DNA of 64,000 nucleotides from Alteromonas stellipolaris (GTDB taxonomy: Bacteria > Pseudomonadota > Gammaproteobacteria > Enterobacterales > Alteromonadaceae), in contig NZ_CP013927.1 in assembly GCF_001562115.1 (NCBI RefSeq), positions 186,001-250,000 of the forward strand, given 5' to 3'. This document shows positions 17,155 through 27,191 of the stretch, piece by piece. Under the pieces are notes generated by a model, which ran no database searches, was not told the origin of the DNA, and saw nothing but the letters and a program-made list of their open reading frames with translations. The stretch's first letter is position 1, and every line of letters starts with the position of its first letter. A program made the position numbers and the translations under genes.

Positions 17155-20100
17155 ATGAAAACGTTAATATTCAATAGTCAGCGGACCATACTGACGTCTG
17201 CCATGGCTATATTTTCTATTCTAATTGTCAACACAGCCATAGCAAATACACCAAACACTTACGCAGAATTGGATAACTTGAACCGGTACAAAGAGGATAT
17301 TAATTATGACCTCGTAGGTTTCGAAAAGTTTAACGAATCTATATCCCTTTTCTCAGGAGAGCTATCTGTCGGGAATGTTGACCTAGAAATCCCGGGCAAC
17401 GGAAGCCTTAACCTCGCGGTTAAGCGCTATTACAAGCAACCTGACTATACGTTTTCTCATTCGTATAAAATGCCGCCCGCAAATAATGCTGACTATTTGT
17501 TAGGATCGGGGTGGAATATTCACTTCGGCTACGTTACTGATTACAGGCACTCTAGTAAATCAAGATTTGACCACAATAGGAATTCGGTGGTCAAACCTAG
17601 CTCGGGCAAAGAATTCACAAAATGCCACAACATAAATGACCCAATAGTGCTAAATGGTGCAACTTATCATATTGTGACACCCGAAGGGAGACAGGAAGCT
17701 TCCCACCCTCATTTAAGTAACGATTGGAGAGTTACAGAGTCTGGATGGAGAGGCGGGTGTGCACAAACTGGTTTTATCTTCTACTCACCAGAAGGCCACA
17801 AATATACTTTCGACAAAATTAAATATGAAGCCGAGAATGGAGGTAATAACAAGAGCTATGGTTGGTACGCCAGTAAAATAGAAGATAAGCATGGCAATAC
17901 ATTAACCATCAATTATGCTTCTGGTGAGCGTGCAGTGGTGAGCTATGTAGTGTCTAGTGATAGTCGTCGCTTTGACTTCGGCTATGGAACAGTTAACGGC
18001 AAGAAGCGATTAACCAAAATATACAGCGACACCCATGAGGTGACCTACCACTATGACTCATTAGGTAACCTTGAAACTGTCAAACGTAATGGAATACAAA
18101 TTTGGAGTTACACATACGAATCTTTCCAAGGGTACAGTGCTGGCGACAATAATGTGTTTTTGATTGGCTCGATAACCACAGAAACGCAGGGGCGATATGA
18201 CTATGAATACTACACTGGAATATCAGGCTTTTCGGGAGAGCATGAACCATTTAAGGTTCATACCAAAACTACATCAGGAAACTTACCTAGCCATTCAATT
18301 TCTTATGAATATAAATTTGGAGCCCACTCTGGGGGCTCCTTAGTTAACAACGAACCTGGTGATGTTTACTTTTACATGGGCTCTACTTCAAGTTACAGGA
18401 ACAACAAACATACCATTGCGAAAGAAAGCGACCGTTGTACGGTTTACGATTACCATTCGGATGGTCAAGGCACTTGGTTATCTGGACAACTGGCTAGAAA
18501 GAAAACATACAGTAACAACAGCTGCAGAACGTTACTGGAAACCGAAAACTATCAATACTATCCAGTCAAATTGAGCGGCTCCAATGCGCAAAGAGATATC
18601 TATGCTTACAAGGCAGGCTATGAAGCCATCATTGTAGACAGAAATATTTATAAAAGTGCACTTAAAGAAAAAGAAATCATTCGTGAAGGTAATAACTATA
18701 AAACCGAGTTTGATGATTTCACCCTTTACGGCTCACCCAAAACCTTAATTGAGCATAGCAGTATTGGTAGTTATAGAACCTTAGAGAGCAAGTTTATCAG
18801 TCCAGGCTTCGAATATGGCGTCGACTTACTTGAGGAGCAACTGCTTAAAGACTCGAATGGCAATGTTGAAAATACACTCAATTATACTTTTCACCCTGAT
18901 TACAGTATTAAGACAATAGTACAAAACGGAGTGACCAATACGTTCGATTACCATTCTTCAGGTGATTTAAAGATGATTACCTACAATGGAAGTCAAAGGT
19001 ACGATTTACTTGAGTCATATTACAGAGGAAGACCTAGAAAAATTACTCAACCATGTCCAATAGCTAATACTTGCAGCACTGCCAATCAAAGCACGAACAA
19101 CACAGTTGTTATGAAAAGAGAGATAAATTCTGATGGAAGCGTAAAGAGTGTCACTGACTACCGAGGAAATAAGACAACGCTAGGCTATGATGATTTATCG
19201 CGGCTTGATAGTGTCGATTATTCTGATACTAAGTGGACTGATGTGAGTATTACTTTCAGCTATGTCACCACTTCCGAAGACTCACTTTCGGGGAGCAGAA
19301 TAAAAGTAGGCTCACTAAAACAGAGCGTCGCTAAAGGTAATTACAGAAAAGTAACTTATTATGATGGAATGATAAGACCAGTTTATGTGTATAGCAGAGA
19401 TACAACAGTTTCTGATCGAATTTATCAAGGATTTGAGTACGACGCTGATGGACTTAGTACATTACAAACTTATCCAAGCTCGCTATCTAACAACTGGCAA
19501 GGGGTAAGAACGCGCTTCGATGCCCTTCGTAGAGTATTGAGGCAAGAGCACACCGCGGACACCAGTAAAGGCTCTACCTTTTCTTATCTTGATGATTTCA
19601 TGGTGTCTGAATTGGATGGAGAAGGAAACACAAAGACAACCACATACCTTGAGTACGGTTCTCCTACCTATTCACTTCCTAGAAAAGTGGAGGTGCCCGA
19701 TAGTGATGATACGTCAATTGCTTACAATGCCATGAATCAGGCAACAACTATCACTCAAGGTTCGACATCAGAAACCCGTATCTATGATAGTAATGCTCGA
19801 CTTTGTAAGACAATACGCCCAGAAACAGGTATCGATGCATACGCCTATAATTCGAGAAACCAAATTAGTTGGGTTGCTGAAGGAACATTGGGAAGCGCGA
19901 CAGAATGTGATAGTACAAGTGTCCCGAGTTCACACAAAACAGTTGTAACCTATAACGCATTAAATCTATTGCATAAAGAAAACTTCCCAGACTCATCTCC
20001 AGACAGAACATATTACTATGATGAAAGTGGTAACCTTGAACAGCTGAACGCTGGTACGGTTGTTAATTCATATACCTACAATAGCTTGAACTTGCTAGAA

Positions 20101-21765
20101 AGTGAGACACTATCTGTCAATGGCAAACGTATTGCACCCAGTGGCTCAACACCCTCTTTGGACTATGTATATAATAAACTTGGTAACCTAAGCTCTCTTA
20201 CTTATCCAGATGGCTATGCAGTAAGTTTTTCCCCTGACGCTCTCGGTAGACCAACTAAAGCCACTCGAACGAAGTCAGGTGAACCTTCGTTCAACTACGC
20301 TACTGGCGCAACGTTCTATGCAAATGGGCAGATTAATACATTTAATTATGGCAATGGCATCACTCACAAAACGTATCTAACAAGTTATCAAACTCCTCAA
20401 AGAATAAGAGACTCTAAAGTCACTTTGATAGTCATGGATTACAAATATACTTATGACAATAATTTTAATATCGATAGCATTACTGATAACTTAGACAGTG
20501 GTTATAGTTTAACGAGACTTGATTACGATGGGAGTAACAGGCTTGAAGCCACAATTGGCGGTAATAAAATTGGCAGTAGTACCATTGTTTATGATGGCCT
20601 TGGTAACATCGATACTTACACGAGCAAAAATCGAGATCTGAGTTACATCTATGATACTACAAAAAATCGACTCACCTCTGTGTCGGGCTTTCTAGGTAGA
20701 TACTCATCAATTAATTATGATGGAAGAGGAAATGTCACCAATAATGGCCGCCACTCATTTACATATAACCGAGCCAACCAACTTATTAATGCCAAAGGTA
20801 CAACAAACTCTTACACCTACGACGGCCATAGCAGACGTGTAAAACAAAAAGACGGGAGCGGTACTTCATACTCATTGTACAGCAAGTCAGGCCAGCTACT
20901 TTACCGAGAAACACCTGATGGAGGCATTAATTATGTGTACTTGGCTAACAAACTGATAGCAAAAGACGGACATGTTGAAGTTAGAACAGGAAAAATGCAC
21001 TACAGACCGTTTGGGGAAACTTTAGAAACGCAGACTGACGACGTAGGCTACACTGGTCATAAATATGATACGGATATCGGATTAAGCTATATGCAGGCAC
21101 GATACTATGATCCGGTGATTGGGCGGTTTTATTCGAATGATCCTATCGGGTTCCGTGATGTACATAGTTTCAATCGCTATGCATACGCGAACAATAACCC
21201 TTATAAATATATTGATCCTGATGGTAGAGATTCAATTTTTATCGCAAGGCCTCTTAGTCGAACAAACAAGGCGCAGCACGGTTTTGCAATAACTACCAAT
21301 GTGGATAGTAATGGTCAACATTCACTAGCGTCCCGTTTTAGTTATGGCCCAGTGGATCAAGATGGTAATGATCCCCTGAGAAATGTTACAGGATCTGGTG
21401 ATGCTACAGATATTGCAGATGCTGGATATGCCAATCATGTTATAAATTCTTTAAATAATGGAACGCCACTGCCAGATGGCGTGTTTACTTCAACAATAAA
21501 TGCAGCAGATGCTGTAACTGAAGCTGTAGGTAACGCCATAATAGGGAACGATGATTATGAAACCGTTCCTTCCCTTCAGCCGGGGCCGGGGGCTAATAGT
21601 AACTCGGCATCTGCGCTTCTTGGGCAAATGGCGTCAGGCATAGCAGGGAATACCTTTGCTTTACCAGAAGGAGCTAACCTACCGGGTGCGGAAGCTTCAA
21701 ATATAAATAATGTTCAAGTGAATCAGGAACAATTAAAGAGAGATTTATCTCTAATAACTCACTAA
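17155..21765 (+). CDS. RHS/YD-repeat polymorphic toxin-like protein
   Basis: 1536 residues from the ATG at 17155, chosen because AGGGA lies six bases upstream and the start gives a signal peptide ending in ANTAIA-type sequence before NTPNTY. YD repeats run through the body (for example YDSLGNLETV, YDDLSRLDSV, YDGLGNIDTY). The core-ending motif is at 21070-21225: YMQARYYDPVIGRFYSNDPI then NRYAYANNNPYKYIDPDG. The remaining 180 residues form the variable C-terminal domain, with QHGFAIT and GANSNSASALL as possible functional points; I do not recognise its family. The usual VHTDHLGSPV strand before the YRPFGE motif is absent here and appears in the small upstream protein. Confidence 0.88.
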   Translation: MKTLIFNSQRTILTSAMAIFSILIVNTAIANTPNTYAELDNLNRYKEDINYDLVGFEKFNESISLFSGELSVGNVDLEIPGNGSLNLAVKRYYKQPDYTFSHSYKMPPANNADYLLGSGWNIHFGYVTDYRHSSKSRFDHNRNSVVKPSSGKEFTKCHNINDPIVLNGATYHIVTPEGRQEASHPHLSNDWRVTESGWRGGCAQTGFIFYSPEGHKYTFDKIKYEAENGGNNKSYGWYASKIEDKHGNTLTINYASGERAVVSYVVSSDSRRFDFGYGTVNGKKRLTKIYSDTHEVTYHYDSLGNLETVKRNGIQIWSYTYESFQGYSAGDNNVFLIGSITTETQGRYDYEYYTGISGFSGEHEPFKVHTKTTSGNLPSHSISYEYKFGAHSGGSLVNNEPGDVYFYMGSTSSYRNNKHTIAKESDRCTVYDYHSDGQGTWLSGQLARKKTYSNNSCRTLLETENYQYYPVKLSGSNAQRDIYAYKAGYEAIIVDRNIYKSALKEKEIIREGNNYKTEFDDFTLYGSPKTLIEHSSIGSYRTLESKFISPGFEYGVDLLEEQLLKDSNGNVENTLNYTFHPDYSIKTIVQNGVTNTFDYHSSGDLKMITYNGSQRYDLLESYYRGRPRKITQPCPIANTCSTANQSTNNTVVMKREINSDGSVKSVTDYRGNKTTLGYDDLSRLDSVDYSDTKWTDVSITFSYVTTSEDSLSGSRIKVGSLKQSVAKGNYRKVTYYDGMIRPVYVYSRDTTVSDRIYQGFEYDADGLSTLQTYPSSLSNNWQGVRTRFDALRRVLRQEHTADTSKGSTFSYLDDFMVSELDGEGNTKTTTYLEYGSPTYSLPRKVEVPDSDDTSIAYNAMNQATTITQGSTSETRIYDSNARLCKTIRPETGIDAYAYNSRNQISWVAEGTLGSATECDSTSVPSSHKTVVTYNALNLLHKENFPDSSPDRTYYYDESGNLEQLNAGTVVNSYTYNSLNLLESETLSVNGKRIAPSGSTPSLDYVYNKLGNLSSLTYPDGYAVSFSPDALGRPTKATRTKSGEPSFNYATGATFYANGQINTFNYGNGITHKTYLTSYQTPQRIRDSKVTLIVMDYKYTYDNNFNIDSITDNLDSGYSLTRLDYDGSNRLEATIGGNKIGSSTIVYDGLGNIDTYTSKNRDLSYIYDTTKNRLTSVSGFLGRYSSINYDGRGNVTNNGRHSFTYNRANQLINAKGTTNSYTYDGHSRRVKQKDGSGTSYSLYSKSGQLLYRETPDGGINYVYLANKLIAKDGHVEVRTGKMHYRPFGETLETQTDDVGYTGHKYDTDIGLSYMQARYYDPVIGRFYSNDPIGFRDVHSFNRYAYANNNPYKYIDPDGRDSIFIARPLSRTNKAQHGFAITTNVDSNGQHSLASRFSYGPVDQDGNDPLRNVTGSGDATDIADAGYANHVINSLNNGTPLPDGVFTSTINAADAVTEAVGNAIIGNDDYETVPSLQPGPGANSNSASALLGQMASGIAGNTFALPEGANLPGAEASNINNVQVNQEQLKRDLSLITH

Positions 21766-21787
21766 CAGGTCTGGATTAGATTACTTT

Positions 21788-22177
21788 ATGTCAAAGAGAA
21801 CTGTAATAATATTTGCAGCATTAGTATTGCTGTTTAACTTGATTTTTTTGAATTTTAGATATATTTGGCCATTAATTGATAAGAGTGGCTTAGTTGAGTC
21901 AGGAGAATACAGAGGATTAAATATTAGTGACAGTAAAGAGGATGTAGTTCGACTAACAATTAACCCAGTTTTTAATAGTAAACTTAAAATTGTCGGTTAT
22001 TCTGATGTTGCAGGTAAAACGAAATTAGTTTTTCAAAGGCAACGTGAAGAAAGTTTGTTTGAATCGGATGTTTGGATTTTAATGTACCCTAGTGTCCACA
22101 AAGAAACAGTGAAGCTTACATTTAAAGAAAATCATTTGATAAAAATTGAATATAAAAGGAATTTCTTTTCTCCCTAA
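21788..22177 (+). CDS. Small membrane-anchored protein, possible immunity protein for the RHS C-terminus
   Basis: 129 residues: an N-terminal membrane span (about 5-24, VIIFAALVLLFNLIFLNFRY) and a soluble domain of about 100 residues. It follows the RHS stop by 22 bases and is followed by a terminator, the position of immunity genes in polymorphic toxin loci. Lower GC than its neighbours. A membrane-tethered immunity protein would fit a toxin acting in the periplasm. Function is inferred from position only. Confidence 0.55.
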   Translation: MSKRTVIIFAALVLLFNLIFLNFRYIWPLIDKSGLVESGEYRGLNISDSKEDVVRLTINPVFNSKLKIVGYSDVAGKTKLVFQRQREESLFESDVWILMYPSVHKETVKLTFKENHLIKIEYKRNFFSP

Positions 22178-22190
22178 TTTTTGAATCCTA

Positions 22191-22215
22191 AGCCTCGCCC
22201 TCGCGGGGCTTTTTG
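22191..22215 (+). terminator. Terminator after the RHS locus
   Basis: AGCCTCGC-CCTC-GCGGGGCT (one G-T pair) followed by TTTTTGTTATT. Eight-base-pair stem directly after the small membrane-protein gene. Confidence 0.85.
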
Positions 22216-22262
22216 TTATTAGGTATCATGGGTCTTTATTTTTGGCTGCTTTTGAAGCCAAA

Positions 22263-22368
22263 GGAGTAAACCATTCGTAGCGAGTAAACATTTTTGTTTA
22301 CTAACGGTAACCCCCTCCTCGGTAGTCAAATATATGTACCTCAAGTAAACAATATCGTTTACTTGAGG
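22263..22368. repeat. Two palindromes built on AGTAAAC/GTTTACT
   Basis: 22283-22302 is AGTAAACA-TTTT-TGTTTACT. 22339-22368 is CCTCAAGTAAAC-AATATC-GTTTACTTGAGG, a perfect 12-base-pair stem. A further half-site (GGAGTAAACC) lies at 22263. Neither stem has a T-run, so these are not ordinary terminators. The gap from 22216 to 22737 holds no convincing gene; these may be operators for the nuclease gene at 22738 or the ends of a lost element. Confidence 0.6.
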
Positions 22369-22737
22369 TGGTTGTAGCAGAGGTTTTTTTCTACCTGTGT
22401 GATTCGACCAGAATTCTCTAAACATTCATTGTTTAGCAAGTAATGATTATTGTCAGTAAGCAATATTTGTTTATTGGTACGGATATTAGGTTAGCGATCT
22501 TTTTTCGAAGGCGCTTAATCACTTATCTGATGATTTGCCTCAATCGGAGAATCTGATGAGTTTCAGTGGGCATCGCCATATGATAATCATTTCATGATTC
22601 TGGTTTTTATGTTTCACATAAAAAGTACTAGGCGTGCCATTTGGCTGGTAATTTATGATTAAAGGCGTTTTTGTGCATACATGTTTTTAGCAGGCACGTT
22701 CACCTCATAGAATTTCTATTTATATCGAGGAATAAGA

Positions 22738-25335
22738 ATGAGCGTGATAATCACCCCCAACAATCGACTAGCTAAAGAGAAGTCTGAATCACTTGTATTG
22801 GCTGCTATGAGAGAGAAAGCTACCTTCGTCGTTGATGCACCAAACGTACTTTCCCTTTCGACGTTCATTGAGCAACTATATGAACAGGCTCAAAGTAACG
22901 GCTATCCACCGGCTTTAAACCATGTACTTACTTCTACCGAAAAAGTGTTCTTACACTGGGTTGATATAATTCGAAACGATGAAGAGTTACAAACTTTAAT
23001 GCCACCTACTGAATTGGCTAACGATGTAACGAGCGCATACCGCCATATGCTTTTGTGGGAGCAATCTGAAGTTAATTTATCACCCGATTCACAAGAGTCA
23101 GCGTTATTTAAAAAATGGTTGAAGGTATACAGACAACGAACGAAAGGTGTTGTCTGTGAGCAAATGGCTATACCGATAGTCATTGAAGCATTTCGAGAAG
23201 GCGTACTTCGCTTACCGGAGCACATCACTTTCCATGCTTTTGATGATTTCCCACCATTAATCGACACCTTTATCGCAGCCCTAGAGGAAAACACGGCCGT
23301 AGAGATATGTGACGCTAAAAATGAGGCACCGGCAATACTTTCACAGACCAGTGCTTATGACGACAGAGAACAACTTTCTAAAGCTGCTAATTGGGCATAC
23401 AACAAATTGGATTTAGAACCCACGGCTCGCATAGCAATCGTAATTCCTGAGTTGGCGAATAAACGGGATAAGATAATCTCGGCGTTAGACAACGTGTTCG
23501 AGCCTCAAAAAATTCTGCCTCATATTCCGCATTACGTTCAGCCCTATAATATTTCAATGGGCGAGTCGTTATCTTCACAACCGGTTATTCGGTTTACCCA
23601 AACTTTGCTCAAAATAGGGCTAAATCTGAGCGACACATCAACCCTGATGCAAGTAGTAACTTCCCCTTTCCTTTCTCACTCAGATAAAGAGTCTTGGAAA
23701 CGGGCTATATTCAAATTGAATTTGCGTGAATACCCAGAGCAAATGACCTTACTTAATCTTATTGAAGCAGAAGACTGCCCGAGCAACTTATACAGTGCAA
23801 TTAAGCAATTTGTTGCAAAGCTCTTAGGCGCTCCTGATAAAGATGTGATGGCGAATTGGTTAAGTCTATTTGAAAATGCTTTGGAGGCAGCGGGTTGGCC
23901 TGGAGAGCGCTCACTTAACTCCATTGAGTTCCAAGCAATTAAGCAATATAAGACTCAGCTTAGTCGTGTGTGTACGCATTATTCGTTTGAACAAGTCACC
24001 ATGGAAACTGCCCTGTTTTATTTCAATCTAGCCCTTAATTCGACAATTTTTGCGCCAGAGTCTGAGGATAGTCCTATTCAGGTGCTAGGTTTACTCGAAG
24101 CAGCCGGCTTACAGTTTGATTACATCTATTTATTGGACATGAATGATTCCGTCTTTCCGGCCAAAGCTTCACCGACGCCATTTTTACCAGAACTGCTCCA
24201 GAAAGAATTGGGCATGCCTCATGCTGATCCTGCTCGCGAATTGGAGTTTTCAAAAGCGTTAATTGACCGTTACACGCATTCTGCCAAGGAGATTATTTAT
24301 TCTTACTGCGAATATGACCGTGATAAAGAGCTCTCGCCTACAATATTTGTATCTGGTACCCAGCTTGGTGCAAATACTTTTAACGTCAATGAGCTTAACT
24401 ACGAAGACTTGTTGTATCGAAAGATTCCGATTGAAGTAATTCAAGATGAACCGGTACCGGTGGATGCTGGTCAAGCTGAAGGCACAACTGCCTTACTTTC
24501 CGACCAAGCCAAGTGCCCTTTCAGTGCATTCATGAAGCATAGAGTAAAAGTGCGTGAGAAAGCTAAATCGCATATGGGGTTTAGCCCAATCCAAAGGGGG
24601 AACGCACTGCACAATGCAATGTTACATTTTTGGAAGGGGGTACAAGACCAAGCCACATTACTCAGTTTGTCTGCAGATGCACTTAATGATGCCATAGCCG
24701 GTGCCGTTGCTTACGGTCTGAATGTAGAAGATGTCATTGATAATATTGAACCCACTTTGATGCAAATGGAAACTCAACTGCTTACCAAAGTTATAGGGAA
24801 CTGGTTAGACATTGAAAAACAACGCCCCCCCTTTGCCATTGATGCACTCGAGAAAAAGTCTCACGTCAAATTTGGCCCTGTCGGCATTAATTTAAGGATC
24901 GACCGCGTTGACTTGTTAAGCACGGACAAAAAGGAAGCGCACCCTCAAGATGAATCTAAGCGCGGAGTAATAGACTACAAGCTCAGCGAAGGCACTACGG
25001 CACCGTTATTGAGTGAAAAGCCCTTTGAAGATGCGCAGCTACCCGTTTATGCATTAGCAGAAAAGAATGTGGACATGGTTGGCTATGCTTCATTTAAGCC
25101 CGATTATGAGAAACTTGATGCAGTAGCAGGTCAAAGCTGTGATGAGGTAGCGAAGGTTGATGGCAGAAATGTAAGGCCTGTTAAAGACGATTTTGCGAGC
25201 ACCTTGGAAAATTGGAATAGCCGGTTGGTTGAATTGGCAAACGATTACATAGAGGGTACGGCGAATATTACCCCCTCTGTCAACGCCTGCCGATATTGCC
25301 CATACTCTTTAATTTGTAGGGTGAGCGTTCGGTAA
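22738..25335 (+). CDS. AddB-like PD-(D/E)XK exonuclease with iron-sulfur cluster
   Basis: 865 residues; ribosome site GAGGAA precedes the ATG. The N-terminal two thirds resemble the inactivated helicase scaffold of AddB-type proteins (ITPNNRLA at the start, later LLEAAGLQFDYIYLLDMND). The C-terminal nuclease has H625 (RGNALHNAMLHFW), D722/D725 (DRVDLL) and D746-x-K748 (GVIDYKLSEG). Four Cys (C593, then C851, C854, C860 as CxxCx5C) match the 4Fe-4S cluster of AddB and related nucleases. Probable partner of the UvrD/AddA-like protein at 35504-38824, in the repair or degradation of broken DNA. Confidence 0.82.
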   Translation: MSVIITPNNRLAKEKSESLVLAAMREKATFVVDAPNVLSLSTFIEQLYEQAQSNGYPPALNHVLTSTEKVFLHWVDIIRNDEELQTLMPPTELANDVTSAYRHMLLWEQSEVNLSPDSQESALFKKWLKVYRQRTKGVVCEQMAIPIVIEAFREGVLRLPEHITFHAFDDFPPLIDTFIAALEENTAVEICDAKNEAPAILSQTSAYDDREQLSKAANWAYNKLDLEPTARIAIVIPELANKRDKIISALDNVFEPQKILPHIPHYVQPYNISMGESLSSQPVIRFTQTLLKIGLNLSDTSTLMQVVTSPFLSHSDKESWKRAIFKLNLREYPEQMTLLNLIEAEDCPSNLYSAIKQFVAKLLGAPDKDVMANWLSLFENALEAAGWPGERSLNSIEFQAIKQYKTQLSRVCTHYSFEQVTMETALFYFNLALNSTIFAPESEDSPIQVLGLLEAAGLQFDYIYLLDMNDSVFPAKASPTPFLPELLQKELGMPHADPARELEFSKALIDRYTHSAKEIIYSYCEYDRDKELSPTIFVSGTQLGANTFNVNELNYEDLLYRKIPIEVIQDEPVPVDAGQAEGTTALLSDQAKCPFSAFMKHRVKVREKAKSHMGFSPIQRGNALHNAMLHFWKGVQDQATLLSLSADALNDAIAGAVAYGLNVEDVIDNIEPTLMQMETQLLTKVIGNWLDIEKQRPPFAIDALEKKSHVKFGPVGINLRIDRVDLLSTDKKEAHPQDESKRGVIDYKLSEGTTAPLLSEKPFEDAQLPVYALAEKNVDMVGYASFKPDYEKLDAVAGQSCDEVAKVDGRNVRPVKDDFASTLENWNSRLVELANDYIEGTANITPSVNACRYCPYSLICRVSVR

Positions 25336-26502
25336 ATCTGCCGTGACTAGTTTGATATTACTTCCCAGTGGTAGTCGAGTTAGCAGTTTGAGTACCGGTT
25401 TTTCAATAGCAAGATAAAGACCGGTACCTAACCAAAACGTACCTATATAGGTCACTATTGAAACAAACATGTATTGATAAACTACATCATGGGGGGCGAC
25501 ATATGCTCCCCACTTCGTTGCTATAACTAGTGCAATAATATGTATCAGCAACATGCTATAACTTGCCTTACCTACCAACTGCAATGGCTTAGATGATAAA
25601 CATCGCTGACACCGTTTACTCAACATGATTAGCAACATTAATCCCGCGCCCCCCCAGCCATAAACAATATATTGTGAATCTAATTGATGCACACCAGCCC
25701 CTACAAAATTAAATGGGTTTTGCTCTCCCCCTTTTAATACAAATAGAAATCCACCCAGAGCAATTGTGGCTATTACTGAGAGAAGCTTTCTATGACGTAG
25801 TAAGTTAAATCGCTCTAATACTGCCAAGGTATGGCCTAAAACGAAGGCAATACTAATTTCATGATGGTTTAGGCAAATCAAGACCGCACATACCGAAAGG
25901 GACACCATGATTTGGATATTACCTTTTAGCCATTTATTAGTTGTTATTAAACACAATAGATAAAGGGCAAAGCTTGCGTACAATTCGACACTGACCACCC
26001 ATAGCATGGGGTTGTTATCTCTGTTCATTAAAAAAGGACTGGTAACTAATGCCTGCTTAATCATATCAACGAATGAGACATCGAGGTTGAATGGCTCATA
26101 GCCAAATGTTGTGATGAATAACGGAGACAAACGTTGTGGTTCGAACACCCCTGTAGCAATGGCTAGATAGGTGATTATCATCGCGCCCACTATGGGTGTG
26201 CAGATGCGAAGATACCGCTTTAAGAACAATATAATGACGTCAAAGGAAAGCAAGTTCTGAGATTTGAATGCGCTTCTTGATATCAGATAGCCGGTTAAAC
26301 AAAACATCACGCTTACTGCTGCAGCGCCGTTAAATAGTAATTGAATTGGACTAAAAAAAAGGGCCACATCAATACCACCGGAATTATCGATAAGCACTTC
26401 GGAATTGAGAAGTACTGGGTGAAGCATACGTGCGATATGCTCATTAAGAACTAAGAATAGCAATAGCGCCCTCAACCCATCCCAGTAAGAGTCACGGCTC
26501 AT
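25309..26502 (-). CDS. Membrane acyltransferase, OafA/acyltransferase-3 family
   Basis: 397 residues with about ten membrane segments. The family start YWDGLRALLLFLVLNEHIAR carries the Arg and catalytic His, and the segment FNGAAAVSVMFCLTGYLISR is the second family signature. Such enzymes transfer acetyl or other acyl groups to surface sugars. The 3' end overlaps the 3' end of the AddB-like gene by 27 bases on the opposite strand, which suggests the cargo was inserted close to that gene. It overlaps the lipoprotein gene upstream by four bases. Confidence 0.8.
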   Translation of the reverse strand: MSRDSYWDGLRALLLFLVLNEHIARMLHPVLLNSEVLIDNSGGIDVALFFSPIQLLFNGAAAVSVMFCLTGYLISRSAFKSQNLLSFDVIILFLKRYLRICTPIVGAMIITYLAIATGVFEPQRLSPLFITTFGYEPFNLDVSFVDMIKQALVTSPFLMNRDNNPMLWVVSVELYASFALYLLCLITTNKWLKGNIQIMVSLSVCAVLICLNHHEISIAFVLGHTLAVLERFNLLRHRKLLSVIATIALGGFLFVLKGGEQNPFNFVGAGVHQLDSQYIVYGWGGAGLMLLIMLSKRCQRCLSSKPLQLVGKASYSMLLIHIIALVIATKWGAYVAPHDVVYQYMFVSIVTYIGTFWLGTGLYLAIEKPVLKLLTRLPLGSNIKLVTADLPNAHPTN

Positions 26503-26927
26503 AACTGGTTCACCATGTCTGCCTTAGCTTCGAGTAGTTGCTCTTTTAGAAGTAGCGGCTCTGCATTAGAAAGCGGTTCACCATGTAGGCTAAAGATACG
26601 ACGCGGAATGATATTGTGTCGATCGGATACGAAGTTGCCGTTCTGTGCCCAATAAACCGTTTCATTTTTTACCGTGGTGAAAGGCTTTCCGTTCTTATGA
26701 ATGAATTGACCGGTGACACTTATGTATACAGGGTACCTAATCACCCGAACATCATCGGTACCAAAGTACTCTACCGTTTCATATTCTATGGGTTCTCCAT
26801 TATACGTCCATATTTGCCATGGTCCGGTGCCAGGGGGTAATGTCACCGTAACGTCACCTTTGCTTGTTTCAGACTGTGGACTGCACGCACTTAGTACCAA
26901 CAAACTTAGCGCTATCAACTTTCGCAT
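26499..26927 (-). CDS. Small lipoprotein of unknown function
   Basis: 142 residues with a lipoprotein signal (LIALSLLVLSAC; Cys at about 15). The mature part is beta-rich, with repeated Thr, Val and aromatic residues and a C-terminal helix. It overlaps the acyltransferase start by four bases, so the two are expressed together and may act on the cell surface. No family recognised. Confidence 0.6.
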   Translation of the reverse strand: MRKLIALSLLVLSACSPQSETSKGDVTVTLPPGTGPWQIWTYNGEPIEYETVEYFGTDDVRVIRYPVYISVTGQFIHKNGKPFTTVKNETVYWAQNGNFVSDRHNIIPRRIFSLHGEPLSNAEPLLLKEQLLEAKADMVNQL

Positions 26928-27191
26928 AAAGGCCCCTCAATTTATAAATAGCGAAAGCATATCGGTTAGCGTGGCTAAGTTTCAAAATCTAAATAGCACT
27001 AAAGCAGGATTGTTGCTGATTCAAGGCCGGAGCAGTTTATGTGGGGGAGATGTCGAATACTAGCTTCAGATTTTCGAAGGGATTGTTAAGCCCCACGAAT
27101 GACATACCTGTCTGTTTTTTCTTTTTTCATGGTCTATCATGAAAACGTGACACTGTTTTGGAAGTTGATAATCTAATTATGGAGTGTGTAG

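Noticed and set aside
22219..22425. A 68-codon minus-strand frame in the GTTTAC palindrome region
   Set aside because: It runs through the palindromes and lacks a ribosome site; the hairpins explain the sequence better.
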